From: Halobacillus_A sp043497005 | GTDB taxonomy: Bacteria; Bacillota; Bacilli; Bacillales; Halobacillaceae | NCBI RefSeq assembly: GCF_043497005.1 | Contig: NZ_JBIEKE010000002.1 | Span: 248,001-312,000, forward strand | Direction: 5' to 3' | DNA length: 64,000 nucleotides | Part shown: positions 36,302 through 44,206 of the stretch, one piece after another | Position numbering within the stretch: the stretch's first letter is position 1 | Layout of the letters: every line of letters begins with the position of its first letter | Translations under genes and position numbers: made by a program | The notes under the pieces: model-generated | Told to the model about the DNA's origin: nothing | Databases searched by the model: none | Seen by the model: only the letters and a program-made list of their open reading frames with translations

Positions 36302-36718
36302 ATGGATGAAACAAATAAGTCTGTAGGGGATCAGGAAGAACAAGAGCTTCAAAAGCATGGAGAAGAAATCGATTATTCTACAGAAGTAGAAAGAGTCGCT
36401 AATCAACCTGTCTATGGTGAAAGCTATGATGAGGAATATGCTCAAGAAGCTGCGATGCCTATAAATGAACCTATCCGTTCTCGGGAAGCAGAGACGAACA
36501 TGGAAGAAGAAGTCAAGTCAGGTATGGCTTGGGTGGGACTATCCGCTGCAATCCTTTCCTTCTTCTTTGCACCTTTTTTACTTGGGATCGTTGGGATTGT
36601 ATTTGGTGTTATCGGTAAAAGACGTGGAGCGGATACGTTAGGGAATATGGCGATAATCATAAGTATTGTCTCCATCCTATTTTCATTATTCTTAGCTCCC
36701 GTAACTCAAATATTTTAA
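36302..36718 (+). CDS. DUF4190-like small membrane protein
   Basis: A 138-residue protein: an acidic, disordered N-terminus (residues 1-75, many Glu and Asp) and two membrane helices (about 78-105 and 112-136) with a short GKRRGADTLGN loop. This two-helix hairpin resembles the DUF4190 fold. Function unknown. Between the structured element above and ispG on the other strand. Preceded by GTGAGGG. Confidence 0.75.
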   Translation: MDETNKSVGDQEEQELQKHGEEIDYSTEVERVANQPVYGESYDEEYAQEAAMPINEPIRSREAETNMEEEVKSGMAWVGLSAAILSFFFAPFLLGIVGIVFGVIGKRRGADTLGNMAIIISIVSILFSLFLAPVTQIF

Positions 36719-36725
36719 CCCGAAA

Positions 36726-36752
36726 AAAGGTGGACCGTTTTGGTCCACCTTT
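36726..36752 (-). terminator. Intrinsic terminator of ispG
   Basis: AAAGGTGGACC (36726-36736) pairs with GGTCCACCTTT (36742-36752). The A run at its left gives a U run on the minus strand, just after the ispG stop; it may also serve the plus-strand gene. Confidence 0.88.
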
Positions 36753-36754
36753 GA

Positions 36755-37864
36755 TTATGCTTCTTGTTCTTCTTTTTCGAGACGCTCTTTTTCATAATGT
36801 TCTTCGGCAAGTTTATCGACTTCTTTTTTCAATTCCTCAACCATAATGTCTTCAGGGACTTTACGAATGATTTCCCCATGACGGAAAAGAAGACCTTCTC
36901 CTCGAGCTCCGGCAATTCCAATATCTGCTTCTCTTGCTTCGCCAGGACCGTTAACTGCACATCCAAGGACTGCTACTTTTATAGGCGCTTTGATCGTTTG
37001 AATATACTCTTCCACCTCATTAGCAATTGAAATTAAGTCAATCTCAATACGACCGCAAGTAGGGCATGAAATCAACGTAGCTGCGTTAGAAGCTAAACCA
37101 TACGATTTTAACAGCTCTTTGGCCACCTTAACTTCTTCAACGGGATCAGCACTTAAGCTTACTCGAAGAGTACTGCCGATTCCTTTACTCAGAATAGCTC
37201 CTAATCCTGCTGCACTTTTAACTGTTCCGGCAAACAATGTGCCAGATTCAGTAATTCCAAGGTGAAGCGGGTAAGAGATTACTTCAGCTGCTTTTTCGTA
37301 AGCATCAATAGCTAACTTCACATCCGATGCTTTAAGAGAAACTATTATGTCGTGAAAGTCTAGGTCTTCAAGAATCTTTATATGGTGAAGTGCACTTTCC
37401 ACCATACCCTCGGCAGTTGGATAACCGTATTTCTCGAGAATATGACGTTCTAAAGATCCCGCATTCACTCCGATTCGAATCGGAATATTTTTAGCTTTCG
37501 CTGCTTCCACAACAGCCTCTACTTTTTCTCGCTTTCCAATATTGCCTGGATTAATTCGGATTTTATCTGCTCCGCCTTCGATGGCCTTTAGCGCTTTTTT
37601 ATAATCGAAGTGGATATCCACCACTAATGGGATGTTAATTCTTTTTTTAATTTCAGGAATCGCATCCGCTGCTCGATCATCTGGACATGCTACTCGAACA
37701 ACCTGGCACCCTGCTTCTTCTAAACGATGAATTTCAGCTACGGTAGCTTCTACATCGTGAGTTTTAGTTGTAGTCATGGACTGTATCACAACTTGATCTG
37801 CTCCACCTATGGTCAGATCGCCGACTTTTACAGGTCGAGTATCTTTTCTGTGAGTTATTGCCAT
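36755..37864 (-). CDS. ispG: 4-hydroxy-3-methylbut-2-en-1-yl diphosphate synthase IspG
   Basis: A 369-residue iron-sulfur enzyme, the penultimate step of the MEP pathway, reducing MEcPP to HMBPP. Conserved motifs are VVIQSMTTTKTHDVEAT near residue 25, and the cluster ligands in SCPTCGR and VLGCAVNGPGEA. The ATG (complement of 37862-37864) follows AAAGGAG; a frame reaching 37912 has no such site. It acts just before IspH. Confidence 0.97.
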   Translation of the reverse strand: MAITHRKDTRPVKVGDLTIGGADQVVIQSMTTTKTHDVEATVAEIHRLEEAGCQVVRVACPDDRAADAIPEIKKRINIPLVVDIHFDYKKALKAIEGGADKIRINPGNIGKREKVEAVVEAAKAKNIPIRIGVNAGSLERHILEKYGYPTAEGMVESALHHIKILEDLDFHDIIVSLKASDVKLAIDAYEKAAEVISYPLHLGITESGTLFAGTVKSAAGLGAILSKGIGSTLRVSLSADPVEEVKVAKELLKSYGLASNAATLISCPTCGRIEIDLISIANEVEEYIQTIKAPIKVAVLGCAVNGPGEAREADIGIAGARGEGLLFRHGEIIRKVPEDIMVEELKKEVDKLAEEHYEKERLEKEEQEA

Positions 37865-38057
37865 TAATAATCGCTCCTTTATATCTGGAAAAAAGCTCAT
37901 TATAAATACCACTTTTTATTATAAGGGGTATCATCTTAAATGAGAAGTATAGACACTTAAAACTAACAGATTGTTTACAATAATTTCGACAGAATTGTAT
38001 GTTAGCCTATAGAATTATATCATGAGGACAAAGAGATGAAAAACTTTACTGCTATTT

Positions 38058-38083
38058 TGAAACAAAATGTTTAAGTAAACGTA
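38058..38083 (+). promoter_or_regulatory. Sigma-W-type ECF promoter of the short NfeD gene
   Basis: TGAAAC at 38058-38063 and CGTA at 38080-38083 (CGTATA) with exactly 16 bases between, a full match to the sigma-W consensus. It sits 25 bases ahead of the start codon. Confidence 0.82.
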
Positions 38084-38108
38084 TACAATAGAGAGGAAGG
38101 GAAAGTAG

Positions 38109-38762
38109 GTGAATGGAATGGGGTTATTATCGCACGATTGGATCGTTTTGCTCGTCACCCTGTTTGGTACATTGTTTTTAATTGGAGAATTACTTGTTAA
38201 TACGCGTGGTCTTTTTGGAGTACTCGGTTTAGGTTTCATTACCGTTTATTTTTACTCCTTTCTAACTCCGGATATGTTTGCTCTTATGATGTTTGTTTAT
38301 ATTTTAGGGTTAACTTTAATTATCATTGATGGAAAAGTAGTAAATGATGGTACGCTAGCTACGATTGGTGCAACAGCTATGATCATTGCTGTTGGTTTTA
38401 GCGCTCCTAACTGGGTTTCAGGTTTATATGCAGTGATAGGTGTGTTGATCGGGGGTGCTTCTTCTCTTATGTTTCTAAAAGTATTTAAAAGAAGAGAAAT
38501 GTGGACAAAGATTGCTTTAGTTGATCAGCTAAGTTCCGAGATGGGTTATAATTCAATGAAGGAGTCTTACGCTGACTTGGTAGACAAAACAGGGAAAGCA
38601 TTGACGGACATGAGACCTGTAGGAACCATTCAAATTGATGAGGAAGAATACAGCGCTGTATCAAATGGACAATGGATTTATAAAGGAGACGAATTAAGGG
38701 TTGTTTCCGTAGATGGCACCAGGATATTAGTTAAAAAAATATCAAAACCTACGGAGGAATAG
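38109..38762 (+). CDS. NfeD-like membrane protein (short form)
   Basis: A 217-residue NfeD family protein lacking the protease domain. About four to five membrane helices fill residues 8-125 (including LLVNTRGLFGVLGLG), followed by a soluble OB-fold C-terminus (about 140-215, GKALTDMRPVGTIQIDEEEYSAVSNGQWI). Short NfeD proteins partner flotillins in membrane microdomains (as YuaF does in B. subtilis), but no flotillin gene is next to this one. GTG 38109 follows AAGGG; ATG 38118 is an alternative. Driven by a sigma-W-type promoter. Confidence 0.88.
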   Translation: MNGMGLLSHDWIVLLVTLFGTLFLIGELLVNTRGLFGVLGLGFITVYFYSFLTPDMFALMMFVYILGLTLIIIDGKVVNDGTLATIGATAMIIAVGFSAPNWVSGLYAVIGVLIGGASSLMFLKVFKRREMWTKIALVDQLSSEMGYNSMKESYADLVDKTGKALTDMRPVGTIQIDEEEYSAVSNGQWIYKGDELRVVSVDGTRILVKKISKPTEE

Positions 38763-38770
38763 ACCAGTCA

Positions 38771-39271
38771 TTATGCTGGTCTATTTTTTATGGGCAAATG
38801 TTGGAGAGCCAGCCCGATGTAGACGAGTGAAAAGAGTAGATGCAACAATATTAACCAGGAACTTGAAAAAATAAATATTTCTAGAATAACAAATACTAAG
38901 GTCGGAGCGGTGATGGAAAAAGCTGTTATATTCCATAACTGTTTATAATCCGTACGTAAAGAGCGGATACGTGTGTATAGCAATGCCATACTAGCAAGTA
39001 CAGATACTAAACAAAATAATGCGGCTGCTATAAAAAAATATAAAAATGGAAGAAAAATAACGATAAAAATGCCGCTTGAAACACCGCTGGCTGCTGTAAA
39101 TTCTTCCTCTGTAAAAAAGTACGTGAACAAAGATCCTAAAAGCACAGGAATTAAGATGACAAGACTTAAGAAAAACAAGTAACTGATGGCTTTACCCATT
39201 GGCTGAATTCGGAATGCCGCGAGCATCTTGCTATGATAAAAGCTTTTTATTAATTGCTGCGTTTTACTCAT
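38771..39271 (-). CDS. DUF1189-like membrane protein (YqgB-like)
   Basis: A 166-residue protein with about four membrane helices (roughly 28-50, 62-85, 92-112, 135-155). The start, with FYHSKMLAAFRIQPMGKAISYLFFL, resembles the DUF1189 family entry segment, and the place after ispG is where B. subtilis has yqgB. It is shorter than a typical DUF1189 protein. Function unknown. AAAGGGG precedes the start at 39271. Confidence 0.6.
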   Translation of the reverse strand: MSKTQQLIKSFYHSKMLAAFRIQPMGKAISYLFFLSLVILIPVLLGSLFTYFFTEEEFTAASGVSSGIFIVIFLPFLYFFIAAALFCLVSVLASMALLYTRIRSLRTDYKQLWNITAFSITAPTLVFVILEIFIFSSSWLILLHLLFSLVYIGLALQHLPIKNRPA

Positions 39272-39402
39272 ATGTAAATATCCCCTTTACATTAATCGAT
39301 ACTATCGTAATCGACAACGCTCTATAAAGGCAAGTTAAAAAGATAGGAATATTCGTCAAAATAACGCGAATGTAAATTTAATGTTAAGATTCGAAAAATC
39401 CC

Positions 39403-39432
39403 TTTACAAAGCATTTTTACATCGTCAATAAT
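39403..39432 (+). promoter_or_regulatory. Candidate promoter of the Na/Pi transporter
   Basis: TTTACA at 39403-39408 followed after 18 bases by AATAAT (39427-39432). A second TTTACA lies at 39416-39421, so the region could instead be a partial PhoP site. Both readings are tentative. Confidence 0.35.
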
Positions 39433-39492
39433 GAGGAAGGTATTTTATAAAGATATAAAAACAAACTTGGATGAAGAAAGGGTGGAGAAACT

Positions 39493-41130
39493 GTGGAAAT
39501 CGATGTGCAACAGATGATCTTTGAGTTCATTGGTGGTCTAGGTATTTTCCTATTTGGCTTAAAATACTTGGGAGACGGACTTCAGCGGACCGCAGGAGAA
39601 CGTTTAAGAGAGATATTAGATAAGTTTACCAGCAACCCATTTATGGGAGTTCTAGCTGGTTTGTTTGTAACTGTGCTTGTACAGAGTAGTACGACGACGA
39701 CCGTTCTGACCGTGGGCTTAGTTAACGCCGGATTTATGACGTTTAGACAAGCCATAGGGGTTATAATGGGTGCGAACATTGGTACTACAGTTACCGCTTT
39801 TATTATAGGTATTGATGTTGGAGCTTATGGCCTCCCAATAATTGCAGTAGGGTCCTTCTTATTATTCTTTTTCAAGAGCAAAAAAGTAGCTAATTGGGGA
39901 CAGACTGTGTTTGGTTTAGGTGCTTTATTCTTTGGACTAGATGTTATGAGTGAAGGCATGAAGCCGCTTAGAAGTCTGGAAGCCTTTCAAGAGTTAACGT
40001 TAAGTATGAGTGATAACCCGATATTGGGGGTAGTCATTGGTACTTTATTTACTGTAATTGTTCAAAGTTCAAGTGCGACAATTGGTATTTTGCAACAACT
40101 GTTTGGCGAAGGATTAATGGACTTACAAGCAGCGCTGCCTGTCTTATTTGGAGATAACGTTGGAACAACAATTACAGCTGTGCTGGCTGCTATTGGGGCT
40201 AGCGTAGGAGCCAAAAGAGCTGCTGCAGCTCACGTTATCTTTAACGTCCTAGGTGCTGCCGTCTTCTTAATACTGCTCGTACCATTTTACGCTTTTGTAG
40301 ATTGGCTGCGTGTAACGTTAGACTTAAATCCAGAGATGACCATCGCATTTGCTCATGGATCATTTAACATTGCCAATACAATTGTACAATTCCCTTTCAT
40401 TGCCCTTTTAGCCTGGATTGTAATGCGCATCGTACCAGGAGAAGATTCACTTATCGAATACAAACCACAGCATCTTGATCCGATCTTTATTGAACAATCT
40501 CCATCCCTTGCATTGGATCAGGCGAAAGAAGAAGTTATTCGTATGGGGGAATATGCATACAAAGGCCTGGAAGAAACTAGTTTATATTTAAACAATAAAC
40601 AACAGAAGCATTCAGAGCTTGCTATGCAGATCGAAGAAGCTTTAAACAATTTAGACCGTAAGATTACGGACTATTTAGTGGACCTTTCTCAAGCTCAGCT
40701 CTCAGATGAAGATAGTCATAAGCATACTGCCCTTATGGACTCCGTGCGTGACATTGAACGTATAGGGGACCACTTTGAAAACATTATCGAGCTTATTGAT
40801 TATAAGAATTCAAATAAGGTTATTCTTACTGAACAAGCTATAGATGATTTAAATGAAATGTTTGATTTAACGTTAATGACCGTTAAACAGGCTACGAAGT
40901 CATTAGAAGGAATGGACCGGGAAGAAGCTTTATCAGTTGTGCAAAAAGAAAATGAATTGGATCGAATGGAAAGAACTTTCCGTAAGAAGCATATTATTCG
41001 TATGAATGAAGGAGTATGTACAGGTCAAGCGGGAATCGTTTTTGTCGATATGTTAAGTAACTTAGAGCGAATTGGCGATCACGCTGTTAATATTGCGGAA
41101 GAAGTTCTTGGAGAAAAAGAAAGCCTGTAA
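39493..41130 (+). CDS. Na/phosphate cotransporter family protein
   Basis: A 545-residue protein of the NptA/YqeW (PNaS) family. Two inverted Na/Pi repeats are visible with the conserved QSS motifs LVQSSTTTTVLTVGL (about residue 60) and IVQSSSATIGIL (about 185), eight to nine membrane helices, and a C-terminal PhoU-like helical domain (about 345-545). It imports phosphate with sodium. In B. subtilis the relative yqeW lies beside rpsU; here it has moved. GTG 39493 is the start, after AAAGGGTGGAG. Confidence 0.92.
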   Translation: MEIDVQQMIFEFIGGLGIFLFGLKYLGDGLQRTAGERLREILDKFTSNPFMGVLAGLFVTVLVQSSTTTTVLTVGLVNAGFMTFRQAIGVIMGANIGTTVTAFIIGIDVGAYGLPIIAVGSFLLFFFKSKKVANWGQTVFGLGALFFGLDVMSEGMKPLRSLEAFQELTLSMSDNPILGVVIGTLFTVIVQSSSATIGILQQLFGEGLMDLQAALPVLFGDNVGTTITAVLAAIGASVGAKRAAAAHVIFNVLGAAVFLILLVPFYAFVDWLRVTLDLNPEMTIAFAHGSFNIANTIVQFPFIALLAWIVMRIVPGEDSLIEYKPQHLDPIFIEQSPSLALDQAKEEVIRMGEYAYKGLEETSLYLNNKQQKHSELAMQIEEALNNLDRKITDYLVDLSQAQLSDEDSHKHTALMDSVRDIERIGDHFENIIELIDYKNSNKVILTEQAIDDLNEMFDLTLMTVKQATKSLEGMDREEALSVVQKENELDRMERTFRKKHIIRMNEGVCTGQAGIVFVDMLSNLERIGDHAVNIAEEVLGEKESL

Positions 41131-41138
41131 TAGATGAC

Positions 41139-41172
41139 AAAGCCGCTGATTCATTCAGCGGCTTTATTTTTT
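41139..41172 (+). terminator. Intrinsic terminator after the Na/Pi transporter
   Basis: AAAGCCGCTGA (41139-41149) pairs with TCAGCGGCTTT (41155-41165), followed by ATTTTTTT. Confidence 0.93.
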
Positions 41173-41265
41173 TAAAAAAATACACCATAACTTATTGAAA
41201 CTCTGTTAGCATCATGCTATATTAATTTTGTTGTCGAAAAAGCCCAAACAACCTAAAAAACTTTG

Positions 41266-41294
41266 TTGACAGCTTAAGTAAACCATGGTATATT
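41266..41294 (+). promoter_or_regulatory. Strong sigma-A promoter of the tRNA operon
   Basis: TTGACA at 41266-41271 and TATATT at 41289-41294 with a 17-base spacer. Transcription should start near 41301 and read through five tRNA genes to the terminator at 42034. Confidence 0.88.
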
Positions 41295-41336
41295 TATTTG
41301 CGTCGCTTCATTGAAAGTGACTATGAATTCTTACAT

Positions 41337-41410
41337 GGCGGTGTAGCTCAGCTGGCTAGAGCGTACGGTTCATACCCGTGAGGTCGGGGGTTCGATCCCC
41401 TCCGCCGCTA
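41337..41410 (+). tRNA. tRNA-Met (anticodon CAT)
   Basis: The cloverleaf folds: acceptor GGCGGTG with CGCCGCT, D arm GCTC, anticodon loop TTCATAC, T arm GGGGGTTCGATCCCCTC. It matches the Bacillus elongator tRNA-Met. The 3-prime CCA is not encoded (CTA follows at 41408-41413), unlike the other four tRNAs here, so CCA must be added by nucleotidyltransferase. Confidence 0.95.
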
Positions 41411-41634
41411 CTATTAAGTGCTGAAGGGACCGTTTAGTCACGAAACGGATAAGACAGGTTCAGCGATGTTCCCTATCTATGGAATATGGAAGTGACTGAC
41501 TTATCTCGCGAATGTCTGGCCCTGAAGCCGGATAATCCAAGTGCTGAATGGCTTTGATCCAATATACTATTACATGAAGTGGTCAATCTTACAAGCATAG
41601 TAAAATAGTTTACATAATATATCTAAATTAACAT
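41411..41634 (+). other. Unexplained structured spacer in the tRNA operon
   Basis: A 224-base spacer with no gene. Helices I can pair: GCTGAA 41420-41425 with TTCAGC 41459-41464; CCGTTT 41430-41435 with AAACGG 41443-41448; GATAAG 41448-41453 with CTTATC 41500-41505; ATGTTCC 41466-41472 with GGAATAT 41481-41487; AAGCC 41525-41529 with GGCTT 41550-41554. AAGTGCTGAA occurs at 41416 and 41539. The first 150 bases are far less AT-rich than usual spacers. No known RNA family is recognised. Confidence 0.45.
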
Positions 41635-41711
41635 GGCGGTTGTGGCGAAGTGGTTAACGCACCGGATTGTGGTTCCGGCATTCGTGGGTTCGATTCCCAT
41701 CAGCCGCCCCA
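41635..41711 (+). tRNA. tRNA-His (anticodon GTG)
   Basis: Anticodon loop ATTGTGG gives GTG. The acceptor GCGGTTG pairs with CAGCCGC, with the extra 5-prime G opposite C typical of tRNA-His at 41635, and CCA is encoded at 41709-41711. Confidence 0.97.
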
Positions 41712-41715
41712 TGTT

Positions 41716-41792
41716 GGACCCTTAGCTCAGCTGGTTAGAGCTATCGGCTCATAACCGATCGGTCGCAGGTTCGAGTCCTGCAGGGTCCACCA
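41716..41792 (+). tRNA. tRNA-Ile2 (anticodon CAT, lysidine-modified)
   Basis: Acceptor GGACCCT pairs with AGGGTCC; anticodon loop CTCATAA gives CAT. The GGACC start and CTCATAA loop resemble Bacillus and E. coli tRNA-Ile2, in which the C is converted to lysidine by TilS so that it reads AUA, and not elongator or initiator Met. Software may call it Met. CCA is encoded. Confidence 0.85.
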
Positions 41793-41803
41793 ATATTTTT
41801 TGC

Positions 41804-41896
41804 GGAGGAGTACCCAAGTCTGGCTGAAGGGAGCGGTCTTGAAAACCGCCAGGGGCTTAACGGCCCGCGGGGGTTCGAATCCCTCCTCCTCCGCCA
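41804..41896 (+). tRNA. tRNA-Ser (anticodon TGA)
   Basis: Acceptor GGAGGAG pairs with CTCCTCC; the anticodon loop CTTGAAA gives TGA. A long variable arm (around 41846-41872) is present, as expected for class II tRNA-Ser. Discriminator G and encoded CCA. Confidence 0.96.
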
Positions 41897-41948
41897 TTTA
41901 CATAACAAGGTACTTAAATACCACGCATTTAAAATTAAATACTGCGAT

Positions 41949-42024
<76 letters not shown>

Positions 42025-42033
42025 TTTTTTTCG

Positions 42034-42059
42034 AACAAGCATATAAGCTTGTTTTTTTT
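42034..42059 (+). terminator. Intrinsic terminator of the tRNA operon
   Basis: AACAAGC (42034-42040) pairs with GCTTGTT (42047-42053), followed by a T run. Confidence 0.92.
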
Positions 42060-42134
42060 ATGTTTAAATAAGTATGAAACGGGAATGCATATTAACGGAA
42101 ATCAAAAAACCAAGTTAATTGGTGTGCAAATGAT

Positions 42135-42163
42135 TTGCAAGAAAATTTTCATTTTGGTAATGT
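42135..42163 (+). promoter_or_regulatory. Candidate sodA promoter
   Basis: TTGCAA at 42135-42140 and TAATGT at 42158-42163, 17 bases apart. A ten-base palindrome GAAAATTTTC follows the -35 directly (42141-42150) and recurs at 42176-42185. Confidence 0.6.
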
Positions 42164-42196
42164 ACAATTGTGGATGAAAATTTTCACATATTGTAC
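42162..42196 (+). promoter_or_regulatory. Inverted repeat in the sodA control region
   Basis: GTACAAT at 42162-42168 and ATTGTAC at 42190-42196 flank TGTG/CACA arms and the centre palindrome GAAAATTTTC. It lies from the -10 into the early transcript, so it could be an operator or an mRNA hairpin. It does not match the PerR, Fur or MntR box as I know them. Confidence 0.5.
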
Positions 42197-42221
42197 ATAC
42201 TATTTTAAGGAGGAGTTAAAC

Positions 42222-42836
42222 ATGGCTAAATTTGAACTACCAGAACTACCTTACGCATACGATGCACTTGAACCTACCATTGATAAGGAAACGATGAACA
42301 TTCACCATACGAAGCACCATAACACTTATGTTACTAAGCTTAACAGCGCGCTTGAAGGGCATGCAGATCTTCAAGACAAATCATTAGAGGAACTTCTTGC
42401 AAATAACTTAGAAGTTGTACCTGAAGACATTAAGACTGCAGTTCGTAACAATGGTGGCGGGCATGCAAACCATAGTCTATTCTGGACGATTCTTTCTCCA
42501 AACGGTGGAGGAGAGCCGTCAGGTGAACTAGCTTCTAAAATTGAAGACACTTTTGGCGGATTTGACCAGTTTAAAGAGAAGTTTGAAGCTACAGCACTTG
42601 GACGTTTTGGATCAGGCTGGGCATGGTTAGTTGTCAATAACGGCCAACTTGAAGTTATTGACACGCTTAATCAAGATTCTCCTATTATGGAAGGCAAAAC
42701 ACCTATTTTAGGTCTTGATGTTTGGGAACACGCTTACTACTTGAACTATCAAAACCGTCGTCCTGATTATGCTAAAGCATTTTGGAATGTAGTAAATTGG
42801 GAAGAAGTTTCTAAGCGTTTCGACGCTGCTAAATAA
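42222..42836 (+). CDS. sodA: Superoxide dismutase (Mn)
   Basis: A 204-residue Mn/Fe-type superoxide dismutase that turns superoxide into H2O2 and O2. Metal ligands are His28 (in NIHHTKHH), a His in HANHSLFW, and Asp and His in DVWEHAYY. The GSGWAWLV segment fits the Mn type. AAGGAGG precedes the ATG at 42222; the longer frame from 42135 is the promoter region. Monocistronic with a strong terminator. Confidence 0.98.
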   Translation: MAKFELPELPYAYDALEPTIDKETMNIHHTKHHNTYVTKLNSALEGHADLQDKSLEELLANNLEVVPEDIKTAVRNNGGGHANHSLFWTILSPNGGGEPSGELASKIEDTFGGFDQFKEKFEATALGRFGSGWAWLVVNNGQLEVIDTLNQDSPIMEGKTPILGLDVWEHAYYLNYQNRRPDYAKAFWNVVNWEEVSKRFDAAK

Positions 42837-42846
42837 TTTAATGAGC

Positions 42847-42881
42847 AGAAGGATACAGATTGCGATCTGTATCCTTCTTTT
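42847..42881 (+). terminator. Intrinsic terminator after sodA
   Basis: A perfect 14-base stem (42847-42860 with 42865-42878), TGCG loop, T run. Confidence 0.95.
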
Positions 42882-42941
42882 TGTATATCTCGAATTGTTC
42901 TGATTACACTAAGAACAGATGGCTAAAGGAGATATACAATT

Positions 42942-44177
42942 ATGCTGAAATTGTTAGAGGTGTGGTTAAAGCAAGAGAATGTATCGAAAGACCTTATCTT
43001 TTTGTTGTTAATTGGAGGTCTTTATTCTCTAGGAATTTTCTTATCGAGCACTTTTGTAAACATTTATTTGTGGAAACAATCTAATAGTTATACTGATATA
43101 GCACTGTATAATTTAAGCATTTATGTCATGCAGCCTTTAACATTTATCGTGGCGGGTAAATGTGCTAAAAAAATTGACCGTGTAATCGTGCTGCGTGCTG
43201 GAGTCATTGTACTTTCAGCTTTCTTTTTGGCTGTTTTAATCATTGGGGAAAGGGCCGCGCAGTTTAACATTCTTTTAGGCTCATTATTAGGGATTGGCTA
43301 TGGGTTTTATTGGCTGGCCTTTAATGTACTCACTTTTGAGATTACAGAGCCTGATACGCGTGACTTTTTTAACGGTTTTTTGGGTGTACTCCAATCCTTT
43401 GGAGGTATGACTGGTCCGCTTTTTGCTGGTTATGTGATTTCAAGGCTGGACCAACTCACTGGCTACACTGTTATATTTGCTATTTCTTTCAGCTTTTTTA
43501 TACTGGCAGTCTTTATAAGTTTTGGATTATCAAGAAGAAAAGCACGTGGAAACTTTTCGTTTAGAAGAATTATTTTAGAGCGTAAATACAATTCAAATTG
43601 GAATAAAATTCTACAAGCGCATGTATCGCAAGGATTTAGAGAAGGAACCTTTTTATTTGCTGTAACTATTTGGGTTTTCTTACTCACAAGAAATGAATTT
43701 ACTTTAGGAGTTTATAACCTCGTCTATTCAGGCTTTTCATTTTTGTTTTTCTTTTTAGTAACGAAACTTGTGAAGCCTAGTCGAAGAAAACAGGCTATCT
43801 TTTATGCTGGATTAGCCCTATATTTGTCTGTGCTTCTATTGCTCATGGGAGAAAGCTTATCGTTACTGCTCTTCTATGGAGCGATTACGGGTGTATTTTT
43901 TCCACTCCTTTATGTACCTTACCAGTCGTTAACATATGATGTCATCGGCAAGTCGTGGAACGCTGGAGAGATGAGAATAGAATATATTGTGGTAAGGGAA
44001 ATTTTTTTAAATGCAGGACGTGTCTTATCAATAGGTGTGTTTTTACTATCGATCGTATTTATTCCACCAGAGACAGGTATACCTTATATCCTATTAATCA
44101 TAGGAGGCGGACACTTCCTCATTTACTTTCTAATTAAAGACATTCATTTTAACTCAAAGCATCAGGCACAAAATTGA
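42942..44177 (+). CDS. yqgE: MFS transporter (YqgE-like)
   Basis: A 411-residue major facilitator superfamily protein with about 12 membrane helices and a cytoplasmic central loop (about residues 190-215, basic RRKARG). The N-terminal half has GIGYGFYWLAFN (near residues 122-133). Its substrate is unknown. It sits between sodA and pbpA as yqgE does in B. subtilis. AAAGGAGAT precedes the ATG. Confidence 0.85.
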   Translation: MLKLLEVWLKQENVSKDLIFLLLIGGLYSLGIFLSSTFVNIYLWKQSNSYTDIALYNLSIYVMQPLTFIVAGKCAKKIDRVIVLRAGVIVLSAFFLAVLIIGERAAQFNILLGSLLGIGYGFYWLAFNVLTFEITEPDTRDFFNGFLGVLQSFGGMTGPLFAGYVISRLDQLTGYTVIFAISFSFFILAVFISFGLSRRKARGNFSFRRIILERKYNSNWNKILQAHVSQGFREGTFLFAVTIWVFLLTRNEFTLGVYNLVYSGFSFLFFFLVTKLVKPSRRKQAIFYAGLALYLSVLLLLMGESLSLLLFYGAITGVFFPLLYVPYQSLTYDVIGKSWNAGEMRIEYIVVREIFLNAGRVLSIGVFLLSIVFIPPETGIPYILLIIGGGHFLIYFLIKDIHFNSKHQAQN

Positions 44178-44206
44178 AAATTTTCTCATGGATTTCTACT
44201 GTTTTC

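Noticed and set aside
41411..41560. Group I intron or partial rRNA as an explanation of the tRNA spacer
   Set aside because: None of the conserved intron core segments or 5S/16S/23S signature sequences is visible, and the tRNA genes on both sides are complete.
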